Source: Bacteroidales bacterium
GTDB lineage: Bacteria; Bacteroidota; Bacteroidia; Bacteroidales; JAIOZK01
NCBI GenBank assembly: GCA_021740625.1
Contig: JAIOZK010000013.1
Span: forward strand, 46,130 to 110,129
Direction of reading: 5' to 3'
DNA length: 64,000 nt
The position numbers were made by a program, and so were the translations under genes. Shown one piece after another: positions 9,120 to 18,507 of the stretch. How positions within the stretch are numbered: position 1 is the stretch's first letter; each line of letters starts with the position of its first letter. Under the pieces are notes generated by a model. It had not been told where the DNA came from. It did no database searches and was given only the letters and a program-made list of their open reading frames with translations.

Positions 9120-10390
9120 GCAGCAGGTTCGGACACAGAGAGAGAATGATCGCCTCGGCGCTTGGGCGCTTCCCCTTCCTGAAGAAGCTGGCAAAAAATG
9201 CCTATCAGCGACTGAACTTCCTCTTGTTCAGAAAACCATACCGTTTCCACACCGGTTTCAAAATACAGGAAATCAGACATGACAACAAAGAGACCTTTTT
9301 CGGTTATTATGATCATTCACCCCTTAACAAAACCAGTGATTACCTGATCTTCCAGGCCTCCTCCCGGGCAACCACAAAACGTCCTGATCCACGAGACCCG
9401 CTGGAAGTCGTACTTTACGATTGGAAGAAGAAGGAGGTAAAAGCAGTATTTCATTCAAGTGCTTACAACTGGCAGCAAGGTACAAAACTTCAATGGCTGG
9501 ATGAAAAGAGGTTTATCTTCAATGATTATGATGCGAAACGGGATCGTTATGTTTCCAGGATCGTTGATGCGGAAAAAGGCGAAGTGACCAGAACTTCATC
9601 CCATGCTATTTATGATTGTCATCACAATTTCGGGATTGGCCTGAATTTCGACCGTCTCACACTGCTGCGCCCCGATTACGGATATTTTAACCGCAGGGAA
9701 CATCTCAGCCTTTCCAAACTGAACGATAAGAAAGATGGTATTTTTTATATTGACCTGGAGCATGATCAAGCTGATCTTTTGATCTCCATCAGGGAAATCA
9801 AAAACTTTAAAAGCAGAAAGTCATTCACAACTGCACAGCACAAAGTAAATCATATCATGCTCAGTCCTGCCGGGGATAAGTTTATCTTCCTGCACCGTTG
9901 GATCGCAAAAGGTTTAAAAACAGACCGGCTGATCCTGTACCATCTGAAAACCAAAGACCTCTTCCTGCTGGCCGAGGGCATGGTAAGTCATTTTGCCTGG
10001 GTGAACAATGATGAACTTTTTGGTTACATGGCCCCGGAGGGAGAAGAGGCAGCTTATTATCAAGTTTATCTGAAAAGCATGCATCATCGCAAGGTGGATG
10101 ACCAATTAAACGGAAATACCGGTGACGGGCATCCCAACGTGCACGGTCAAAAGATTTTGTTTGATACTTATCCCAATAAATCCCGTATGAAGGAACTCTT
10201 TGTTTACGATATGAAAGATAAAGAATTACAGAAGATCGGGGAATTCTTTGAAGGTCTTGCTTACAGTGGAGAAAGCAGGTGCGATCTCCATCCCCGATGG
10301 GATTTTCACGGTAAAATTATCTTTGTTGATTCGGTACACAGCGGAAAGCGAAAACTATATGCAATCCTTTATGCAGAACGATCATCCTGA
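9116..10390 (+). CDS. Beta-propeller-like protein of polysaccharide loci (oligogalacturonate-lyase-like fold suspected)
   Basis: YYDHSPLN, WQQGTKLQWLDEKRFIFNDY, DGHPNVHGQKILFDTYPNKSRMKELFVYD, YSGESRCDLHPRWDFHGKIIFVDSVHSGKRKLY; start 9116 ATG overlaps the upstream stop (ATGA). Confidence 0.55.
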   Translation: MSSRFGHRERMIASALGRFPFLKKLAKNAYQRLNFLLFRKPYRFHTGFKIQEIRHDNKETFFGYYDHSPLNKTSDYLIFQASSRATTKRPDPRDPLEVVLYDWKKKEVKAVFHSSAYNWQQGTKLQWLDEKRFIFNDYDAKRDRYVSRIVDAEKGEVTRTSSHAIYDCHHNFGIGLNFDRLTLLRPDYGYFNRREHLSLSKLNDKKDGIFYIDLEHDQADLLISIREIKNFKSRKSFTTAQHKVNHIMLSPAGDKFIFLHRWIAKGLKTDRLILYHLKTKDLFLLAEGMVSHFAWVNNDELFGYMAPEGEEAAYYQVYLKSMHHRKVDDQLNGNTGDGHPNVHGQKILFDTYPNKSRMKELFVYDMKDKELQKIGEFFEGLAYSGESRCDLHPRWDFHGKIIFVDSVHSGKRKLYAILYAERSS

Positions 10391-11369
10391 AATATCAGTC
10401 ATCATCGTCGCCCGGAATGAGCAGTATTTTATCAGAGATTGCATGCTGTCAATACGCAAACAATTTTCAGACAGCTTTCCCTGGGAGTTGATCCTGGTGG
10501 ATGGCATGTCGGAGGATCGGACAAAAGAAATTGCAGTTAAATACGCAGAGGAAGCCGGGATCGAAAACTTCAGGATCATTGAAAATACCGGGATTACGCT
10601 GGCAACAGGCTGGAACAAAGGCATCAAAGCAGCGCGTGGAAATTATGTGATCCGCCCGGATGCACATGCCATCCTGTATCCGTCCTATATTTCAAAGGCC
10701 TACGAAACCATAAAAAAGATGCCCAAAGTGGCTGTTGTAGGCGGAACCCTGGAGACACTGGCAAAGGGATACTGGGGGGAAGTCATCCGGGATGCCCTTT
10801 CTTCGAAAGCCGGGGTTGGAAACTCATCTTTCCGCACCCATGCCGAAAGCGGGTACAAAGATACGGCTGTTTACGGCCTCTACCGAAAGGAAGTTTTTGA
10901 GAAGGTGGGCTATTTCAATGAGGACCTGGTTCGCCACCAGGACAATGAGTTCCACAGTCGCATCCTGGCAAAAGGTTATAAGATCTACATGAACCAGGAA
11001 ATGAAAGCAGGTTATTATTGCCGCGACAATGTACCTGCCCTTTTGAATCAAATGTACAGGATCGGTTATTACCTGCCCGATCTCTCAGGAAGAAAATCTA
11101 TGGGAGGCTTGCGGCTCAGACACCTGGCGCCGGCAGCTTTTTTTATTTCATTGATCATCGGATTTTTACTGGCTAATTTCCTGAACATTTTTCTTTACCT
11201 GAGTCTTGCAGCTTCTGCTATTTACCTGGGATTCATTGTTTTGAATGCTTTCTATATTGGTTTAAAAAATCTTAACTGGAAAAGCTTGTGGCTGGTATTC
11301 CTGATCCCGGCAATACATTTTACATATTTTCTAGGAACCCTGACTGGTTTCATAAAAAAATTGAAATAA
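10359..11369 (+). CDS. Glycosyltransferase family 2 (GT-A)
   Basis: EISVIIVARNEQYFIRDCMLSI, WELILVDGMSEDRTKEIA, YVIRPDAHAI, C-terminal TM segments; start taken at ATG 10359. Confidence 0.9.
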   Translation: MQSFMQNDHPEISVIIVARNEQYFIRDCMLSIRKQFSDSFPWELILVDGMSEDRTKEIAVKYAEEAGIENFRIIENTGITLATGWNKGIKAARGNYVIRPDAHAILYPSYISKAYETIKKMPKVAVVGGTLETLAKGYWGEVIRDALSSKAGVGNSSFRTHAESGYKDTAVYGLYRKEVFEKVGYFNEDLVRHQDNEFHSRILAKGYKIYMNQEMKAGYYCRDNVPALLNQMYRIGYYLPDLSGRKSMGGLRLRHLAPAAFFISLIIGFLLANFLNIFLYLSLAASAIYLGFIVLNAFYIGLKNLNWKSLWLVFLIPAIHFTYFLGTLTGFIKKLK

Positions 11370-11423
11370 TGAGGCGGGATATGAAAAAGCTTTTAAATTT
11401 GATCTCTCCGAATTCATGATACA

Positions 11424-12836
11424 ATGAAAAAACTATTTCCGGTCAAACCACAGGTCTTTCACTGGATATACCTGGTGCTCTTCTGCAGCCTGGTTGTGTT
11501 CCTGCCCCTGATGAGATCGGTAATCCCATATATCGTTGCCCTTATCCTTATCATCTGGCTGACCGAAAAACCCTGGTTCTTCCTTTTGGTACTGATTTAT
11601 GTTCCTTTTGTTTGGCATACACAGTCGGCCATACTAATTGCTTCCGGTATCATCCTTTCCATTGCACTGCTGGAGCTGCTATTCTACCTGATTAAAAAAC
11701 CACAGTGGAAACATTTTGAATCACTAAAACAGGAATCCTTTCGCCAGAATATTCTGGCCTTCTCCGCCTTTTACCTTCTGTACATGCTCGGACTGACTTA
11801 TTCTGCGAACCTGGATTACGGATCCTTCGATATGGAAGTAAAATTTTCGCTATTCATTTTTCCCCTGGTATTTTCTACCATGAACAAAGAAGTTATGAGC
11901 AGGAGAAACATCATGACCATACTTCTGTTTTTCATTGCAGGCTGCCTTTTCAGCTCCCTGTATTCGCTGTGGAATTCTTACCAGGAATTCCTGCTTTCAG
12001 GATCGAAAAGGGTGTTCTATTATGATGAGGTGTCTTTTTTTCATCATCCGAGCTACATGGCCATGTACCTGGATTTTGCCGTTGCCTCCCTGATCTTTTT
12101 CATGATCCGCAAATCCGATTTTGGTTTCAGGCAATGGCATCTGGGGATCTTCATCTTCCTGATCATCTTTTTCAGTGTGATGGTGATCATGTTGAGTTCC
12201 AAAGCCGGCATCCTGAGCCTGATGATCATTTATTTCATTACCATCGGCCATCTCATGGTGATTGAGAAAAAACTCATGCAGGGTCTGCTTTTAATCATGC
12301 TGGTATTTGTATTATTTTATGTATCCCTTTCCTTCTTCAGCTATTCCCTCAACCGCATCATAACCTCCAAAGATGTTATGGAAGAAACTGAACAGATCAG
12401 CAAAAGCACCAGCGAAGGAACCGGTGAACGCATCCTGATCTGGACCTATGCCCTGGAGATCATCGAAAAAAATATTTTCGTAGGAGTGGGCACCGGGGAT
12501 GTGAAAGACAAACTCCTGAAGAAATACGAAGACAACAAAATACAGGCAGCCCTGGAGCAGGAACTGAATGCCCACAACCAATACCTGCAGACTTTTATCG
12601 CACTGGGGTTGCTTGGCTTTGTTGCCCTTATGCTGATGTTTATTCTGCCCCTGTATCTCTCCATCCGGAAACAATCATTCCTATACCTGGTATTTCTGCT
12701 GATAGTCGCTTTCAACCTGCTGGTGGAGTCCATGTTCGAAAAGCAGGATGGGGTGGTGTTTTATGCCTTTTTCAATGCGTTTTTGTTTTTTATGGTGAGT
12801 GGGGAACAAAGGAAGTTTAGTGATTTAGCCACATAA
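11424..12836 (+). CDS. O-antigen ligase / Wzy-like polymerase family protein
   Basis: Polytopic protein with periplasmic loop GTGERILIWTYALEIIEKNIFVGVGTGDVKDKL...ELNAHNQYLQTFIALGLLG. Confidence 0.8.
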   Translation: MKKLFPVKPQVFHWIYLVLFCSLVVFLPLMRSVIPYIVALILIIWLTEKPWFFLLVLIYVPFVWHTQSAILIASGIILSIALLELLFYLIKKPQWKHFESLKQESFRQNILAFSAFYLLYMLGLTYSANLDYGSFDMEVKFSLFIFPLVFSTMNKEVMSRRNIMTILLFFIAGCLFSSLYSLWNSYQEFLLSGSKRVFYYDEVSFFHHPSYMAMYLDFAVASLIFFMIRKSDFGFRQWHLGIFIFLIIFFSVMVIMLSSKAGILSLMIIYFITIGHLMVIEKKLMQGLLLIMLVFVLFYVSLSFFSYSLNRIITSKDVMEETEQISKSTSEGTGERILIWTYALEIIEKNIFVGVGTGDVKDKLLKKYEDNKIQAALEQELNAHNQYLQTFIALGLLGFVALMLMFILPLYLSIRKQSFLYLVFLLIVAFNLLVESMFEKQDGVVFYAFFNAFLFFMVSGEQRKFSDLAT

Positions 12837-13036
12837 GGCATATAGGGTACACATAAGACTTTTTTCTGATAGGTTCAAATTCCCATATGATTTTTTGATT
12901 TGTCAAGAAAAGTGTGCATTTTATAAAAGTTGCAATTCGTGCTGAGGATTTGCTTTCCTGATAAGGCAAATAACATGAATATGAAAACAAGAAAAAGATA
13001 ATTAAACTTATGTGATCTTTTGTGTCTAATATGATT

Positions 13037-13069
13037 CAAAAAAAAGCACGAACCCCAGGCCCGTGCTTT
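13037..13069 (-). terminator. Rho-independent terminator for gdhA
   Basis: On minus strand AAAGCACG ... CGTGCTTTTTTTT hairpin with U tract; 8-bp stem (13043-13050 / 13062-13069). Confidence 0.8.
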
Positions 13070-13093
13070 CTATATATAAATTGGATGGATTGC

Positions 13094-14500
<1,407 letters not shown>

Positions 14501-14666
14501 TTAAAATAATGTATCTGCCATCCTTAGTATGTTATTTTTTTAACACAGGCTGCTAATTTAGAATAATGCCAGATAAATTTGTATGCAATGATAAATCTTT
14601 CATTTCTGCGTTTGCTGAACACAGGCTTTAGCATAATTATCTATTTTTGTCAAAAACCGGGAGTTC

Positions 14667-16226
14667 ATGAAGTCATACCCTGCTTATTTAAAACTTCTTC
14701 ACTTCTTCGTGATCATGACATGCATGCTGCCGAATGTCACCTCCCAGCAGGCCAAAAAAGTTCAACTGCTGGGGGCCGACAAGCTAATCGGCATGAAGAT
14801 CAACGGTCAGCAAATACAGGTGCTTCAGGGAAATGTCGAACTACAGCATGAAAATACTTTTTTCTATTGCGACAGCGCCAACCTGAACCGGGAAACCAAT
14901 TCCTTTCGCGCTTTTTTCAATATTCATATCATCGTGAATGATTCGGTTAATATTTACGGCGACAGCCTGGATTATAAGGGTACGACAAAAATTGCCGAAA
15001 TGTACGGACAGGTGAAACTGGTGGACAACAAAGCAACGCTTTATACCGATTACCTTATTTACGACAGAAAAACAAACATTGCATCTTACATAACCTGGGG
15101 ACGCATCGTAGATGCTGAAAATGAACTTCTCAGCAAGATCGGTTATTATTATTCCGATCAGAAAGAATTCTTTTTCAAGAAGGAAGTGATCGTTAACACA
15201 CCTGATTATGTCATGTATTCCGATACCCTGAAATACAATACCGATACGGAAACAGCTTTTATTTTCGGTCCGACAAAAATGATCGGTGTTGAAGATTCCA
15301 TTTATTGCGAAAGGGGCTGGTACGATACGAAAAGGGATATCTCTCATTTGAAAAAAAATGTATTCATTCGTCACCTGGAACAGTCGATCGAAGCCGATTC
15401 GGTTTATTACGACAAAGAAACCGGCTTTGGGGAAGCACTGAACAATGTTGTTCTTTATGATACGATACAGGATGGCATGGTGAAAGGGAATTTTGCCCAG
15501 TATTATAAGGCATCCCGGCAGGCATTTGTCACCGATAGTGCGCAGGCAATTTTCATCGATGAGGACAAGCAGGATTCCCTGTTCTTGCATGGTGATACCC
15601 TCAGAGTGATACTGGATTCGAGCGATGCAGCAAAAGAAATGCTTGCCTTTCATCATGTAAAATTTTTCAGGGATGACTTGCAGGGAGCCTGTGATTCTAT
15701 GGTTTACAAAGTAAGCGATTCCCTGATCTGGATGTACAAAAATCCCATTATCTGGTCGGATGATAACCAGATCACTTCAGATTCTATCAAGCTTGCTCTA
15801 CGAAACAATGAAATCGATTCAATAGTTTTTCATAACTCCAGTTTTATCATCTTCATCGATGATTCTGGTTCTTTTAATCAAATTAAAGGAAAAAACATGG
15901 TCGGTTATTTCAAAGACAATGACTTATTCAAACTTGAAATTCTTGGAAACTCTGAAACAATTTATTTTCTCCGGGATGATGAAACGAATGAACTGATCGG
16001 CATCAACAAACTCGTTGCCAGCGATATGCTTGTTTTTATCGATGATAGAGAAATCTCTACAATTACATATACCACTAACCCACAAGGTAGCATGCACCCA
16101 CCGGGTGAATTACAGGAAAAAGAGCTCTTTCTGAAAGGATTTGAATGGCACGACTACCAGCGCCCCCGTGTGAAATGGGAAATTTTCTACTGGAAACAAA
16201 ATCCTGATACGGTATCAGAAGATTGA
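14667..16226 (+). CDS. OstA/LptA-like organic-solvent-tolerance domain protein
   Basis: Repeating OstA beta-jellyroll pattern (LLGADKLIGMKINGQQIQVLQGNVELQHENTFFYCDSANLNRETNSFRAF). Confidence 0.8.
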   Translation: MKSYPAYLKLLHFFVIMTCMLPNVTSQQAKKVQLLGADKLIGMKINGQQIQVLQGNVELQHENTFFYCDSANLNRETNSFRAFFNIHIIVNDSVNIYGDSLDYKGTTKIAEMYGQVKLVDNKATLYTDYLIYDRKTNIASYITWGRIVDAENELLSKIGYYYSDQKEFFFKKEVIVNTPDYVMYSDTLKYNTDTETAFIFGPTKMIGVEDSIYCERGWYDTKRDISHLKKNVFIRHLEQSIEADSVYYDKETGFGEALNNVVLYDTIQDGMVKGNFAQYYKASRQAFVTDSAQAIFIDEDKQDSLFLHGDTLRVILDSSDAAKEMLAFHHVKFFRDDLQGACDSMVYKVSDSLIWMYKNPIIWSDDNQITSDSIKLALRNNEIDSIVFHNSSFIIFIDDSGSFNQIKGKNMVGYFKDNDLFKLEILGNSETIYFLRDDETNELIGINKLVASDMLVFIDDREISTITYTTNPQGSMHPPGELQEKELFLKGFEWHDYQRPRVKWEIFYWKQNPDTVSED

Positions 16227-17162
16227 GAATTTGACGAATTTCTTGGGATTCTCTTTTACCTCTTTCAACAATGCCTCCATGGCATCTGCTGTTTCAACTA
16301 GCTTGTTATAAAGCTCTTTGTCGTTGACCAGTTGCCCGGCGGTACCTTCATTTTCATTGATCTTCCTGAGGATTTCCGATAACTCGGCCAGGGATTTATT
16401 GGCACTGGCGAAGGTTTGCGGTATATCGGCTTTGGCCAGGGAATCGCTGATGGCTGAGAAGTTCTCGATGGTATTCCCGATACTTTCCCGATTGTTCCTC
16501 AGCTCCATGGTTACCTCGTTCAGATTGTTGATGATAGAGGCCAGGCGATTGCTTTCTGAAGTGAGAAAGGTATCTACCTGATAAGTAGTGTTCTGCAAAT
16601 TATCAAAAGTACTTTTGATGCTTTCGAAAGAAGAGATCAGGTTTTCCCTGGCATTTTCATTAAATATCACCTGAATAGCAGTCACCATGGTATCGATGGA
16701 GGTGATCAGGTTTTCGGCTTTGGCTTTGAGAGGTTGTACCTGGCGGTTCACTTCTTCTTTCAGTCCTATTTCCAGAGACGTAAAAAGTGTATCACCACTT
16801 TGGGCCAGATTTTCAGCCTCACCCAGGTTGATCTCAACCGCCTTGGAACCCATCAAATCTGAACTGTAAATCCTGGCCACTGAGTTCTTCGGAATCGGGA
16901 AATCATTGTTGACGGCCATGACAACAAAGATATTACCCGACATGTCTGGATTGAAATAAAGATCCTTGACCAGCCCTACTTTCATCCCATTGATGTATAC
17001 CGGATTGGAACGCGTCAATCCGTCGACTTTCTGATATTGACCATAAAAAATACGTTCCTTGCTGAAAGCGTCCATGCCTTTTAAAAAAGTATATCCCCAG
17101 TATAAAATCGCCAGGGCAACAAGAAACATCAGTCCTATGACAAGTTCTCTTGAATATTTCAC
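16215..17162 (-). CDS. MlaD / MCE-domain protein
   Basis: Single N-terminal TM followed by VDGLTRSNPVYINGMKVGLVKDLYFNPDMSGNIFVVMAVNNDFPIPKNSVARIYSSDLMGSKAVEI. Confidence 0.9.
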   Translation of the reverse strand: MKYSRELVIGLMFLVALAILYWGYTFLKGMDAFSKERIFYGQYQKVDGLTRSNPVYINGMKVGLVKDLYFNPDMSGNIFVVMAVNNDFPIPKNSVARIYSSDLMGSKAVEINLGEAENLAQSGDTLFTSLEIGLKEEVNRQVQPLKAKAENLITSIDTMVTAIQVIFNENARENLISSFESIKSTFDNLQNTTYQVDTFLTSESNRLASIINNLNEVTMELRNNRESIGNTIENFSAISDSLAKADIPQTFASANKSLAELSEILRKINENEGTAGQLVNDKELYNKLVETADAMEALLKEVKENPKKFVKFSIF

Positions 17163-17255
17163 AACGAATTGTTTTTGCTAATCATGAACGAATATAGGAT
17201 ATTTTAACGTAATTCCGGTAAAAATTGTATTAAATTATTACATGCTTCCAGCAAC

Positions 17256-18431
17256 TCACGGATGCATCTTTCTGGCTTCTGCAAGGGATATCCTTCTATC
17301 TTTCTGCATTGCAATCACAAATGCATCTTTGTAACCCTTCCTCCTGACTTTGTTTTTGTATTTATTGGCTTCCTGAAAACTGCTGAAACTCCCGCTTGTG
17401 TATTTAATCAACCCGTTATGATCGTAATAACCAAGCTGTTCGAGGCCGATGAATTTTGTAGCATAGTCTTTTATGAGTTCGGCTGATGTGGCAAACTGCA
17501 CTTTGAACAGTACCTGCTGATCTGCATCCCTGTCATCCTCAATTTCCTGCTTCGCACTGCTTTTCTCATTTCTATCTTTCAGATCCTTTCCGGATTCCGC
17601 AAGTTGTGTATTTTCGGGTATGATCAGATCAGGCAGATCCTTTTCCATTTCCTTCTTGTATGCCTTAAAGGCTCTGTAAATAGCAGATGCAATGTATACC
17701 TGTCCTTTTTCCGACATCAGGTATTTTTCATCTTTGGAGTTCGTCAAATAGCCTGTTTCGACAAGCACTCCCGGCATGGTAATCCTGTACAAAACAAGAA
17801 ATCCCGCCTGCATCACTCCCCTGTCGCGCAAACCAACTCTTTCTTTGAACTGGTTCTGCACCAGGGATGCAAATTCCAGGCTCTGGTCGAGAAAAGCATT
17901 CTGGAAAAGACTGAAAATTATGTAGGCTTCAGGCGATTCCGGGTCAAAACCCTCATATTCTGCCTGATAATCCTCCTCCTTCAGGATGGCAGCATTTTCC
18001 TTCTGGGCTACTTCCAGGTTGGCCTGACTTTTATGCAATCCCATTACATAGGTTTCAGTGCCATAAGGCTGACTGGAATTATTGGCATTGCAGTGAATAG
18101 AAATAAACAAATCAGCCTGTGCTTCATTGGCAATTTGTGCCCGTTTGTGTAATTCCACAAACCTGTCCGATTTTCGTGTATAGATCACTTCCACATCCGG
18201 AAGGTATTTTTCAATATATCCCCCTGTCTTTAGAGCAATTGACAAGGCAATATCTTTTTCCCTTGAATTTTTTCCCAGGGCACCCGGATCCCTGCCTCCA
18301 TGCCCGGCATCGATCACAACCTTCCTGATCCTTCCCTCACCGTCGGCAAAGGCATCATGCAAAGGCAGAAACACCAGGGCAACTATACCAAAAAATGCAA
18401 ATACACGTTTCACCACTATCATGATTTTCAT
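17256..18431 (-). CDS. N-acetylmuramoyl-L-alanine amidase (Amidase_3) with C-terminal SPOR-like region
   Basis: VVIDAGHGGRDPGALG, SIHCNAN, VLVETGYLTN motifs; longest ORF extends to 18506. Confidence 0.9.
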   Translation of the reverse strand: MKIMIVVKRVFAFFGIVALVFLPLHDAFADGEGRIRKVVIDAGHGGRDPGALGKNSREKDIALSIALKTGGYIEKYLPDVEVIYTRKSDRFVELHKRAQIANEAQADLFISIHCNANNSSQPYGTETYVMGLHKSQANLEVAQKENAAILKEEDYQAEYEGFDPESPEAYIIFSLFQNAFLDQSLEFASLVQNQFKERVGLRDRGVMQAGFLVLYRITMPGVLVETGYLTNSKDEKYLMSEKGQVYIASAIYRAFKAYKKEMEKDLPDLIIPENTQLAESGKDLKDRNEKSSAKQEIEDDRDADQQVLFKVQFATSAELIKDYATKFIGLEQLGYYDHNGLIKYTSGSFSSFQEANKYKNKVRRKGYKDAFVIAMQKDRRISLAEARKMHP

Positions 18432-18507
18432 TAGCTTTGACCGCTGATATCGGTTGATATAATGCATAATACACAAATTTAATAGTAAACAAACAGCAAC
18501 TTCCAAA

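Noticed and set aside
14841-15656. 271-aa minus-strand ORF opposite the OstA-like gene
   Set aside because: Antisense shadow ORF; composition looks non-native (Cys/His/Ile-rich) and no domain is recognisable.
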